DNA of 64,000 bases from positions 372,001 to 436,000 of the forward strand of contig CBDDDJ010000003.1 in assembly GCA_965226475.1 (NCBI GenBank), read 5' to 3'. Every line of letters begins with the position of its first letter. The stretch's first letter is position 1. The notes under the pieces are model-generated. The model made no database searches and was not told the DNA's origin. It saw nothing but the letters and a program-made list of their open reading frames with translations. A program made the translations under genes and the position numbers. The DNA is from JASLMY01 sp965226475. GTDB lineage: Bacteria; Pseudomonadota; Alphaproteobacteria; GCA-2731375. Below, one piece after another: positions 51,752 through 59,730 of this stretch.

Positions 51752-53404
51752 GTGGCGGAACTCACAGGATCGCAAATTCTCGCCAAGGCGCTGAAGCGCG
51801 AGGGCGTCGATACGTTGTTCTTCATCATGGGCGGGCCGATGCTGCTCGCCGAGGAGAGCTGCATCAAGGAGGGCATCCGCCCGCTGGACGTGCGCCACGA
51901 GCAGGCCGCCGCCTTCATGGGCCAGGCCTACAGCCGGCTCTTGAACAAGCCGAGCGTCTGCATGGCCGCTTCCGGCCCGGGCGTCACCAACTTGGTGACC
52001 GGTATCGCCAACGCGCTGATCGACTGCGTGCCGGTGGTCGCCATCGGCGGCTCCAGCCCCTATGGCACCTACGGCCGCCAGGTCTTCCAGGAGATCGACC
52101 AGGTCGCCTTCATGCGCCCCTGCGTCAAATGGGCCGAGCGGGTCTACCACCCGAAACGCATTCCCGAGATGGTCAACGTCGCCTTCCAGAAGGCGATGGC
52201 CGGCAAGCCGGGACCGGTCTATCTCGATATGCCGGGCGACGTGCTCTACCAGAAGATGGAGGAGAGCGAGATCGACTGGACCTTGTCCGGCCGCCCGCTG
52301 GCGCGCGCCCGCCCGCACGGCGATCCCGAAGTCATCGACCGCCTGGTCGAGGCGTTGGCCAAGGCGGAGCGGCCGGTGATCGTCACGGGCGGCGGCATCC
52401 TTTGGTCGGATGCCTGCGAGGAGTTGAATGCCTTCGTCGACAAGGCGGGCATCCCCTTCTACACCACGCCGCAAGGCCGTGGCGTGATCCCGGAGGATCA
52501 TCCCTACTGCTACATGACCGTGCGCTCGACCGCCTTCCGCGAGGCGGACCTGATCATGGTGATCGGCACCCGGATGAACTACATCATCGGCCACGCGGCC
52601 CCGCCGCGCTTCAACGCCGAGGCCACCATCGTGCGCATCGATATCGACGAGGAGGAGGTCTCCACCAGCCCCCGGCCGATCGACATCGGCGTCGTCGGCG
52701 ATGCGAAGGCGGTGTTGAATCAGGTCATGGCCAAGCTCGACGGCAAGGTCAACAACGACAGCTACTCGGCTTGGCGCAAGCAGCTGGGCGACCAAGAGGC
52801 GGAGAAGCGCGCGCGTCCCGGCGCCAACACGGTCTCGGACGAGACGCCGATCCACCCCTTGCGCCTGTGCGATGAGGTGAAGAACTTCATGAACCGCGAC
52901 GCGATCCTGGTGGTCGACGGGCAGGAGATCTTGAACTACGGCCGCCAATCGATGCCGACCTACGCGCCGGGCCACCGGCTCAACTCCGGCCCCTTCGGCA
53001 CCATGGGCGTGGGCCTGCCCTTCGGCCTCGGCGCCAAGGTGGCGAAGCCCGACACCCAGGTCATCGTGGTTCATGGCGACGGCTCGTTCGGCCTGAACGC
53101 CATGGAGCTCGACACCGCCGTCCGCCACGGGATCAACGTGCTGGTGGTGATCAGCCTGAACGGCGGCTGGACGGCCGACCCCGACGGGGTCAAGCCCGGC
53201 CGCCAGCTCGGCTACACCCGCTACGACAAGATGGCCGAGGCCTTGGGGTGTTATTCGGAGTATGTCGAAGAGCCGGGCGAGATCCGTGCCGCGCTGGAAC
53301 GAGCCCAGGCCAAGGTCGACGAGGGTATGGTCGCGCTGGTCAACATCAAGACCGACTACCGCGCCCGCGCCGGCACCCAGCAGTTCGCGCAGTATTCGAC
53401 CTGA
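51752..53404 (+). CDS. Thiamine pyrophosphate-dependent enzyme (oxalyl-CoA decarboxylase / 2-hydroxyacyl-CoA lyase / ALS-like)
   Basis: A 550-residue protein starting at GTG after GAGGGAGGAAACC. The N-terminal Pyr domain has the catalytic Glu in DVRHEQAAAFMGQAYSR. The C-terminal PP domain has the TPP/Mg2+ motif VVHGDGSFGLNAMELDTAVR. FQEIDQVAFMRPCVKWAERV and GPVYLDMPGDVLYQ resemble oxalyl-CoA decarboxylase and 2-hydroxyacyl-CoA lyase, both of which produce or use formyl-CoA, but acetolactate-synthase-like proteins share the layout. The neighbouring CoA-transferase and formyl-transfer protein favour a formyl-CoA role. Confidence 0.88.
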   Translation: MAELTGSQILAKALKREGVDTLFFIMGGPMLLAEESCIKEGIRPLDVRHEQAAAFMGQAYSRLLNKPSVCMAASGPGVTNLVTGIANALIDCVPVVAIGGSSPYGTYGRQVFQEIDQVAFMRPCVKWAERVYHPKRIPEMVNVAFQKAMAGKPGPVYLDMPGDVLYQKMEESEIDWTLSGRPLARARPHGDPEVIDRLVEALAKAERPVIVTGGGILWSDACEELNAFVDKAGIPFYTTPQGRGVIPEDHPYCYMTVRSTAFREADLIMVIGTRMNYIIGHAAPPRFNAEATIVRIDIDEEEVSTSPRPIDIGVVGDAKAVLNQVMAKLDGKVNNDSYSAWRKQLGDQEAEKRARPGANTVSDETPIHPLRLCDEVKNFMNRDAILVVDGQEILNYGRQSMPTYAPGHRLNSGPFGTMGVGLPFGLGAKVAKPDTQVIVVHGDGSFGLNAMELDTAVRHGINVLVVISLNGGWTADPDGVKPGRQLGYTRYDKMAEALGCYSEYVEEPGEIRAALERAQAKVDEGMVALVNIKTDYRARAGTQQFAQYST

Positions 53405-53409
53405 CGTGA

Positions 53410-53449
53410 GCGACGGCCCCTCCCCGCGAATGCAGGGAGAGGCCGTCGC
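53410..53449. terminator. Bidirectional hairpin between convergent genes
   Basis: GCGACGGCCCCTCCC (53410-53424) pairs with GGGAGAGGCCGTCGC (53435-53449) over 15 positions with one mismatch, around a 10-base loop. It separates the TPP enzyme stop from the marR-type stop. No clear T-run follows on either side. Confidence 0.5.
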
Positions 53450-53461
53450 GCGGCGGGTGGG

Positions 53462-53908
53462 TCAGCCCGTCTTGCCCTTGCCCTGCTCGAAGTGGTCCAG
53501 CATGCGGATCAGCAGGAACTGCAGATGGTCCGCGAGTTCGAAGCGCCGACCTTCCGGCATTTCCTTGATCGCCTCCACCAGATGGCTCAGCGGGTCGGAG
53601 CGCAGCAGCACGTGGCCCTCGGGCGTGACCGCCAGGCGGTGAGTCCGCCGGTCGTTTTCGACCTGCACGCGTTCCAACAGGTTGCGCGCAACCAGGGCGT
53701 TGATCGTCTGCGAGGCGCTGGAGGGCGAGGTCTTGTTGTAACGGGCGAAGTTGCCCACGGTCCGCGCGCGATCCTCCGAATTCGCGAAAAAGCGCAGGGC
53801 CGTCCATTGAGTCGGCCTGAGGCCGCCGGAAAATCCCAGGCTGTAGGAGATCTGCGAGATCGTCTCAAGAATCTCCGCCGCGGCCTCCGGTGAAATTTTA
53901 GCCGCCAT
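53462..53908 (-). CDS. MarR family winged-helix transcriptional regulator
   Basis: About 148 residues from MAAKISPEAAAEIL. The winged helix is clear: LRPTQWTALRFFANS, ARYNKTSPSSASQTINALVA (recognition helix), then LLERVQVENDRRTHRLAVTPEG (the wing with DRRTHRL). MarR proteins are usually autorepressors that respond to small carboxylates or CoA esters. It is divergent from the CoA-transferase at 54232, and the 323-bp gap between the two starts probably holds its operator. I infer control of that flanking operon and perhaps of the formyl-CoA genes. Confidence 0.9.
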   Translation of the reverse strand: MAAKISPEAAAEILETISQISYSLGFSGGLRPTQWTALRFFANSEDRARTVGNFARYNKTSPSSASQTINALVARNLLERVQVENDRRTHRLAVTPEGHVLLRSDPLSHLVEAIKEMPEGRRFELADHLQFLLIRMLDHFEQGKGKTG

Positions 53909-54231
53909 ATCCGCTCGCCAATCCACATCCGCGCCGGTACGGCTCACATCTTCCGTGGGGCACGCGAGCGAACGGACGCCAATCCGCGCGCGCTTCGCCC
54001 CGCCTCGGCGGACCCCGGCACCAAGTCTGGTGTACCGCCGAATGGTGGCGGATGGCAACCTCGCGGCATATATTTCAGGGTTGAATCCGCTACCCGCTCG
54101 CGGGCCTCGGGCGACCGTAATCGTGGCGCCGTCCATGGCGGACATTCGCGATGTCGCGTGTTGGCGGTTATGATGGCGACCCACGCGCGCCGCCACCCGG
54201 GCGGCCACGTTGGAAACGAGGAGGGACTCCG
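53909..54231. promoter_or_regulatory. Divergent intergenic region between marR-type gene and CoA-transferase operon
   Basis: A 323-bp segment without a convincing gene. CCGCCGAATGGTGGCGG contains a 5-bp inverted repeat (CCGCC/GGCGG) and a CATATATTT stretch follows some 20 bases later, which could be operator and -10 region, but neither matches a known consensus well. It must hold the promoters of both flanking genes. Confidence 0.4.
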
Positions 54232-55392
54232 ATGCCGGGCGCACTGTCACATCTGAAGGTCGTAGATATCACCACCCATCTCTCGGGCCCCTACTGCGCC
54301 ATGCTACTGGCCGATCAGGGCGCCGAGGTGATCAAGATCGAACGGCCGGGCTCCGGCGACGTGCTGCGCGAGACGCCGCCCTTCATCGAGGGCGAGAGCG
54401 CGCCCTTCATGCTCTGGAACCGCAACAAGCGGTCGATCACCCTCGACCTCAAGGACGCGGGCGACCTGGCGGTGGCCAAGCGGCTGATCGCCGGCGCCGA
54501 CATCATGATCGAAAATGCGCGGCCCGGCGTCATGGAGCGGCTCGGCCTCGGCTACCAGGCGATGCACGAGCTGAACCCCAGTCTGGTCTATTGCTCGGTC
54601 TCAGGCTTCGGGCAGACGGGCCCCTACAGCCGGCGCGGCGGCTTCGACCTGGTGGCCCAGGCGATGAGCGGCCTGATGGCGATCTCCGGCGACGAGGACG
54701 GCCCGCCGCACCGCCTGCCGATCGCGATCTCCGACACCAGCGCCGGCATGTTCGCGGCGATCGGCGTACTCTCGGCCATCGCCCAACGCGAGGTCAGCGG
54801 GGTTGGACAGCAGGTCGACGTCTCGCTCTATGAATCGGCGATCTCCAAATGCGTCTACGAGGCGGCCGGCTATTTCGCCACCAACGAGCGGCCGACCCGG
54901 ATCGGTCAGCAACATCGGGGCTCCTCCCCCTACCAGGTGTTCGAGACCGCGGATGGTTGGCTGGTGCTGGGCGCGGCGCAGCACAACCTCTGGGTCAAGG
55001 CCTGCGCCGTGCTCGACTGCGAGCATCTGATCGAGGACGAGCGTTTCAAGACCAAGGCGGACCGGGTGGCCAACAACAAGGCGCTGGTGGCCATCCTGCA
55101 GGAACGCTTCATCACCGACACCACGGAGGGCTGGTTCGACAGGCTGGACGCGGAGAACATCCCCGCCGGCCCCGTGCGCTATCACGACGAGGTCTTCAAC
55201 GATCCCCACGTGCTGGCCCGCGAAATGGTGGTCGAGGTCGACCATCCCAAGGCCGGGCGCCAGCGCAACATCGGCACGCCGATCAAGCTCTCGGGAACGC
55301 CCGGCGGCGTACGCCGGCCGGCGCCGCTGCTGGGCGAGCATTCCGACGAGATCCGCGCCGAGCTCGAGGCCCGCGACCAGGCGGCGGAGTAG
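54232..55392 (+). CDS. Class III CoA-transferase (CaiB/BaiF family), second
   Basis: About 386 residues from MPGALSHLKVVDITTH after GAGGAGGGAC. Features are LLADQGAEVIKIERPGSGD, LWNRNKRSITLDLKDAG, IMIENARPGVMERLGLGY, VSGFGQTGPYSRRGGFD, and the catalytic Asp in IAISDTSAGMFAAIG. It is clearly distinct from the copy at 50486. Its downstream partner is an enoyl-CoA hydratase 14 bp on, so it probably activates a carboxylic acid for a beta-oxidation-like step. The acid is not known. Confidence 0.9.
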   Translation: MPGALSHLKVVDITTHLSGPYCAMLLADQGAEVIKIERPGSGDVLRETPPFIEGESAPFMLWNRNKRSITLDLKDAGDLAVAKRLIAGADIMIENARPGVMERLGLGYQAMHELNPSLVYCSVSGFGQTGPYSRRGGFDLVAQAMSGLMAISGDEDGPPHRLPIAISDTSAGMFAAIGVLSAIAQREVSGVGQQVDVSLYESAISKCVYEAAGYFATNERPTRIGQQHRGSSPYQVFETADGWLVLGAAQHNLWVKACAVLDCEHLIEDERFKTKADRVANNKALVAILQERFITDTTEGWFDRLDAENIPAGPVRYHDEVFNDPHVLAREMVVEVDHPKAGRQRNIGTPIKLSGTPGGVRRPAPLLGEHSDEIRAELEARDQAAE

Positions 55393-55406
55393 CACCGAAC
55401 CCCGCC

Positions 55407-56159
55407 ATGAGCGGCATCGAGTGCGAGTCGATCGACGACTGCGCCCGCGTCCGTCTCGCCAACGGCGACGCGAACCTGTTGACGACCGAGCTGATCAGCG
55501 CGCTTTCGGCCGCGCTGGACGAGGCCGGGCACGATTCCCGGGGGATCATGCTCTGCGGCGGCGAGAAGTTCTTCTCGAATGGGGTCGACCTGGAGTGGGC
55601 GCTGGCGCGCTCGGGCGCGGAAATGCGCGAAATGTTTCTCGAGCTGGGCCATTGTATCCTGCGCATCATGGAGTGCCCGCGCCCCATCGTCGGCGCGATC
55701 CGGGGTCACGCGATCGGCGGGACGATGGCGCTCTTCATCGCCTGCGACTATCGCTACGGCGCGACCGGCCGGGTGTTAGTCGGCAAGCCGGAGATCCTGC
55801 TCGGCGTGCCCAATCCCTATTACGGCGACCAGTTGCTGCGCTTCGTCGCCGGCGATTTCATCGCCTCGGACCTGATCTACACTGGCGAGCTGGTCACCGC
55901 CGAGGCTGCGGCGTCGCTGAATATCGTCCACGGTGTCGACGAGAAGGGGAAAATCGAAGACGTCGCCTGGAAACAGCTATTGTTGCTGCGTGACCTCGCG
56001 CCCGAGGCCTTCGCCGAATCGAAGAACATGCGAAACGCCCGTTTCTGCGCCGATGTCCGCCGGCAGATGTCGGCCCGCGTCGCCCGCCAGGTCGAGATCT
56101 GGAACGGCGCGGAGGCCCAGGCCCGCCTGCACGCGGCGGCGAAGCGGCTTTCCCGCTAG
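55407..56159 (+). CDS. Enoyl-CoA hydratase/isomerase (crotonase) family protein
   Basis: A 250-residue protein starting MSGIECESIDDCARVRLANG. Oxyanion motifs are KFFSNGVDLEWAL and GHAIGGTMALFIACDYR. The hydratase Glu position reads VGKPEILLGVPNPYYGDQL, with Pro-Asn-Pro where classical hydratases have a Pro-Gly-Gly loop. It may thus be a delta-3,delta-2-enoyl-CoA isomerase or a crotonase with another reaction, like the ECI/PEC1 group. Its stop overlaps the convergent flavoprotein stop by 4 bp. Confidence 0.85.
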   Translation: MSGIECESIDDCARVRLANGDANLLTTELISALSAALDEAGHDSRGIMLCGGEKFFSNGVDLEWALARSGAEMREMFLELGHCILRIMECPRPIVGAIRGHAIGGTMALFIACDYRYGATGRVLVGKPEILLGVPNPYYGDQLLRFVAGDFIASDLIYTGELVTAEAAASLNIVHGVDEKGKIEDVAWKQLLLLRDLAPEAFAESKNMRNARFCADVRRQMSARVARQVEIWNGAEAQARLHAAAKRLSR

Positions 56160-57649
56160 CTCACCGTGCGTTCCGCGTACCCCGCCGCGAAGCGCCCCGC
56201 CCGGCGGCCGAAGACGGAGCCCGACATCAGGCCGCTGCCGCCGGGGTAGTTTTCATAGAACAGGCCGCCCACCAGCTCGCCCGCCGCGAAAAGGCCGGGG
56301 ATCGGCCGGTTGGCCAGGTCCTGGACCGCCGAGCCGTCGTCGATCTTGAGGCCGCCGAAGGTGAAGGTAATGCCGGTGGTGGTGACGTAGCCGACATAGG
56401 GCGGCTGGTCGATGGGTAGCGCCCAGTTGGTCTTCGCGGGCGTGATGCCCTCGGTCGCCACGCCATCCAGGATCGCGGGGTTGTAGTCGCCTTGCCGGCA
56501 GGCGGCGTTGTACTCCGCCACCGTCTTCGCCAAACCCTTCGGATCGATCTCCAGCTCCTCCGCCAGGCCCGGAATCGTATCGCTTTCCGCCTTCGTCACC
56601 TGGCGGATGCGGTATTCGTCGCGCAGCATGTCGACGGTCTTCTGGTCGAAGATCTGCACACAGATGCGCCGGGGCTGCCCCATGATGGCGCGGCCGAAGC
56701 GGACGTAGGTGAGGTTGCGGTAGTCCTCGCCCTCGTCGACGAAACGCTGCCCGTGAATGTTCACCATGATGCCCAGCGGGTAGGAGTGTTTCTGGAAATT
56801 GTCCAGCACCTCCCGGTCGCCGAAGGGCGGGGCCGAGATGTCCCAGCCGACCGAGTGGCAGCCCGACCAGTTGCCGTAGGGCAGCGCGCCGATCTCCAGT
56901 GCCATGGCGATGCCGTCGCCGGTGTTGTGGCGGGTACCGCGCACCCGGCAGAGGTCCCAGCCCGGACCCAGATAGCGCACCCGCCATTCGGGATTGCTCT
57001 CGAAGCCGCCGCAGGCGAGCACCACGGCCTTGGTTTGGATTTGCTCCAGGCCTTCGGGCGTGCGGACCGTGAGGCCGGTGATGCGGTAGTTGTCGTCGTG
57101 CACCAGTTTCCAGGCCGCGGTCTCGTAGCGGATCGGGATGGAGAGCCTCTCGCAGCGCGCCAGCAGGAACTGCACCAGCCCGGCGCCGCCGCCGACGGCC
57201 TCGATGTTGACGCCACCATAGAAACGGTGCTTGCCGTCGACCAGATAGGACTGTCGGCCGAACATCGGCACGAAGCGGACGCCGTTCTCGGCGAGCCAGG
57301 CCATGGTCGGGCGGGAATCGTCGATCAAGGTCCAGGCCAGGTCCTCGTTCGACTGGTGGTGCGTCACCTTCATCAGCTGGTCGTAGAAGTGATGGCGGTC
57401 GTGCGAGGGCAGGTCGATCAGCACCCGCTCCTCGTTCGACAGGTCGGTCAGGATATCCTGGGCGACGTCGTCGAGGCCCTCGTGGGCGAAGCGGAAGCCG
57501 CCGGCGGTGAAGTAGGAATTGCCGCCCTTCTCCTCTTCCGGCGCCTTCTCCAGAACCAGAACGCCGGCGCCGTTCTCGGCCGCGCTGATCGCCGCGCAGA
57601 GCGCCGCATTGCCGGCGCCCACGACCACCACGTCATAAGTCTCGGACAT
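56156..57649 (-). CDS. FAD-dependent dehydrogenase (TcuA/fumarate-reductase flavoprotein-like)
   Basis: About 497 residues from MSETYDVVVVGAGNAALCAA, with GGAG upstream. The N-terminal dinucleotide fold (VVVGAGNAALCAAISAA, VLVLEKAPEEEKGGNSYFTA) binds FAD. The C-terminal motif GLFAAGELVGGLFYENYPGG closes the FAD site. The layout and the GGNS element match tricarballylate dehydrogenase TcuA and relatives that oxidise saturated carboxylic acids. No TcuB/C partner is present. Its upstream region is split off by an IS element inserted 93 bp before the start. Confidence 0.88.
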   Translation of the reverse strand: MSETYDVVVVGAGNAALCAAISAAENGAGVLVLEKAPEEEKGGNSYFTAGGFRFAHEGLDDVAQDILTDLSNEERVLIDLPSHDRHHFYDQLMKVTHHQSNEDLAWTLIDDSRPTMAWLAENGVRFVPMFGRQSYLVDGKHRFYGGVNIEAVGGGAGLVQFLLARCERLSIPIRYETAAWKLVHDDNYRITGLTVRTPEGLEQIQTKAVVLACGGFESNPEWRVRYLGPGWDLCRVRGTRHNTGDGIAMALEIGALPYGNWSGCHSVGWDISAPPFGDREVLDNFQKHSYPLGIMVNIHGQRFVDEGEDYRNLTYVRFGRAIMGQPRRICVQIFDQKTVDMLRDEYRIRQVTKAESDTIPGLAEELEIDPKGLAKTVAEYNAACRQGDYNPAILDGVATEGITPAKTNWALPIDQPPYVGYVTTTGITFTFGGLKIDDGSAVQDLANRPIPGLFAAGELVGGLFYENYPGGSGLMSGSVFGRRAGRFAAGYAERTVS

Positions 57650-57822
57650 GCCTTGGAACTCCACGTTCTCCCACCCGCCTCGGCGCGGGCGGCGCCATGT
57701 TATCGGCTCCGCCCCCTCAGGCAAGCGGAACGGGCCGCTCCCTGTCGCTAACACACGATATGACCGCCGTAGGTACCATGTGATCTGTCCGGTTTAGAAC
57801 GTCGCCTTCGAGGAGGGCGGCG

Positions 57823-59004
57823 ATGAAGCGGGCCGAGGTGTTGCAAGGACTACGGCAGATGAAGTTCGAGGAGATTCTGGAGCGCGCGAAGCGGCGGCGA
57901 CTGAGCCAGGCGGAGGCGGCGTCGATCCTGGGGATGAGCGAGCGAACGTTCCGGCGCTGGCGGGGTCGCTTTGAGGCGGAAGGCGCGGAGGGTCTGTATG
58001 ACCGCCGGCTGGGCAAGGTCTCGGGGCACCGGGTGCCGGTGGACACGGTGATGGAGGTTCTGGAGTTGTTCGACACGCGCTACTGGGACTTCACGGCCAA
58101 GCACTTCCACGAGAAGCTGCTCGATGAGCACGGCTTCACGCGGAGCTACAACTGGGTCCGCCTGACGCTCCAGGCCCACGGGCGCAAACGTCCGGCACCG
58201 CGGCGAGGCGCGCACCGGCGCAAGCGGCCGCGCCGCGCCCTGCCCGCCATGATGCTGCACCAGGACGGCTCGACCCACCAATGGGTTCCCGGGCAGTGGT
58301 GGGACCTGATCGTCACCATGGATGACGCAACCAGCGAGATCTACTCGGCCTTCTTCGTCGACGAAGAGGGGACCATGAGCAGCTTCCGGGCCCTGGGCGA
58401 GGTGATCGAGGTCCGGGGGCTGTTCTGCTCGCTCTACGCCGACCGGGCCTCGCACTACTGGCACACGCCCGAGGCCGGCGGCAAGGTGGACAAGAACAAC
58501 CCGACCCAGGTGGGCCGAGCCCTGGGCCAGCTGGGCATCGAACTGATCCCGGCCTACTCCCCCGAGGCCCGGGGGCGCTCGGAGCGCATGTTCGCGACAT
58601 TGCAGAATCGCCTGCCGCAGGAACTGCGCTTGGCCGCCATCACCACGATGGCCGAGGCCAACGCGTTCCTGCGCGAGATTTATCTGCCCCGCCACAACGC
58701 CCGTTTCGCGGTGCCGGCCGAAGCCGAGGGCTCGGCCTTTGTCCCCTTCACCGGATCGCTCGACGACATCCTGTGCATCCAGGAGGACCGGATCGTCGGC
58801 AACGACAACACGGTGCGCTACAAGCGGCTGGTGCTGCAGATCCCGGAGGATCGCCACCGCCGCCATTACGTCAAGGCATCGGTGCGGGTCCACGAATACT
58901 CCGGCGGCACCCTGGCGGTCTTCCACGGCCCGCGCCGGCTGGCCCGATATCAGGCCGACGGCACCGTCCTCGACGAAACCAAGAACAGCAGAGCGGCCGC
59001 GTGA
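57823..59004 (+). CDS. ISNCY family transposase (HTH plus rve integrase core)
   Basis: A 393-residue protein with an N-terminal helix-turn-helix (LSQAEAASILGMSERTFRRW, ARRYEEGGEGL-like). The DDE core shows Asp in MMLHQDGSTHQW, Asp in CSLYADRASHYW, and Glu after PEARGRSERMFATLQNRLP. The length and the HTH plus rve order match ISNCY/IS1202-type transposases. A GGAGGGCGGCG ribosome site precedes the ATG. Nothing interrupts the frame. Confidence 0.92.
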   Translation: MKRAEVLQGLRQMKFEEILERAKRRRLSQAEAASILGMSERTFRRWRGRFEAEGAEGLYDRRLGKVSGHRVPVDTVMEVLELFDTRYWDFTAKHFHEKLLDEHGFTRSYNWVRLTLQAHGRKRPAPRRGAHRRKRPRRALPAMMLHQDGSTHQWVPGQWWDLIVTMDDATSEIYSAFFVDEEGTMSSFRALGEVIEVRGLFCSLYADRASHYWHTPEAGGKVDKNNPTQVGRALGQLGIELIPAYSPEARGRSERMFATLQNRLPQELRLAAITTMAEANAFLREIYLPRHNARFAVPAEAEGSAFVPFTGSLDDILCIQEDRIVGNDNTVRYKRLVLQIPEDRHRRHYVKASVRVHEYSGGTLAVFHGPRRLARYQADGTVLDETKNSRAAA

Positions 59005-59023
59005 ACCGCTTCGACGCGCGCCC

Positions 59024-59079
59024 GGCCTGTGGATAAGTGGACAACCCGCCACGGCGGGTTCCCCACTTATCCACAGGCC
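59024..59079. repeat. 56-bp hairpin carrying two perfect DnaA-box words
   Basis: GGCCTGTGGATAAGTGG (59024-59040) pairs perfectly with CCACTTATCCACAGGCC (59063-59079). Inside, AACCCGCC pairs with GGCGGGTT around an AC loop. Each arm contains TTATCCACA in opposite orientation (59028-59036 and 59067-59075), the consensus DnaA box. It lies 20 bp after the transposase stop, within the IS. No T-run follows, so it is not an obvious terminator. Confidence 0.85.
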
Positions 59080-59218
59080 CAACAACCACAACATGAAGCG
59101 GTCAATTCATATGGTACATAAAGCGGTCAATTCGAAATGTTCTCGACAGCGGAACGGGCCGCTCCGCGACCCGTTCCTTGGCTATCGCCCTGGAACGCGT
59201 TTCGCGATCGGTCGACGG

Positions 59219-59234
59219 CCGACGACGTCGTCGG
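59219..59234. repeat. 16-bp perfect palindrome
   Basis: CCGACGACGTCGTCGG is a perfect palindrome in the 166-bp gap between the IS and the DUF4242 gene. It could be a regulator site. In DNA this rich in CGAC words it may also be chance. Confidence 0.35.
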
Positions 59235-59315
59235 TCCGACGATCGGGGACGCCGCTGGTGGCCGACGCGGCCGCGATGTTCCGATGTAGCTTCGACAGGT
59301 TGGAGCGGGCGCTCG

Positions 59316-59579
59316 TCACGGCGTCAGGTCGTGGGCCTCGGTAACGGCGTGATAGGGCAAGCCCGCGTCGTCGTTGAGCCGCCTCACCGCGTCCTCCGAG
59401 CCGGCCTCGAAAAGGCACATGCAACGCCCGTCGCCGGGCGCGAAGGTGGAGCGGATATACTCGACGGGCGTTCCCGCCGCCGACATCTCCCCCGCCTTCG
59501 CGATCGCCGCTTGCTGCGCGCCGCCCAGATCTTCCATGCTGATGCCCGCGAGATTTCTCTCTACCATGTAAACCGACAT
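59316..59579 (-). CDS. DUF4242 family small protein
   Basis: An 87-residue protein from MSVYMVERNLAGISMEDLGG, with GGAAAGGA upstream. It has the DUF4242 pattern: a short beta-alpha-beta ferredoxin-like fold with VEYIRSTFAPGDGRCMCLFE, where Cys and Glu are conserved, then ASEDAVRRLNDDAGLPYHAV. Relatives have been described as nickel-binding or SCO4226-like proteins, but the role is not settled. It is transcribed away from the LysR pseudogene and may be its target. Confidence 0.82.
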   Translation of the reverse strand: MSVYMVERNLAGISMEDLGGAQQAAIAKAGEMSAAGTPVEYIRSTFAPGDGRCMCLFEAGSEDAVRRLNDDAGLPYHAVTEAHDLTP

Positions 59580-59730
59580 ATCGAATCCTTTCCATCGATG
59601 TTCCCACCGGACCATCAAAGCGGAGACCCGGCCGCATGGGAACGACCGATGCCTTATCGATCGATAACCCCGAGTTATCGTCGATTGCCGTAGCATCCAG
59701 GGACGCAGGCGTCGGAAATTGGGCCACTTC

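Larger units (their letters stand above)
57742..59149 (+). mobile_element. ISNCY-family (IS1202-group-like) insertion sequence with 16-bp direct repeat
   Basis: The ends are CTGTCG at 57742 and CGACAG at 59144-59149. About 50 bases of each end align as an imperfect inverted repeat (ATGACCGCCGTAGGTACCAT against ATTGACCGCTTTATGTACCA). The element is flanked by a 16-bp direct repeat, CGGAACGGGCCGCTCC, at 57726-57741 and 59150-59165. Long target duplications are, from memory, characteristic of the IS1202 group. Near the right end AAGCGGTCAATTC is repeated at 59096 and 59121, probable transposase sites. The transposase is intact. Confidence 0.85.

Noticed and set aside
59150..59315. Short frames in the gap between the IS and the DUF4242 gene
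   Set aside because: No start with a ribosome-binding site and no recognisable protein. It looks like the original intergenic region before IS insertion.
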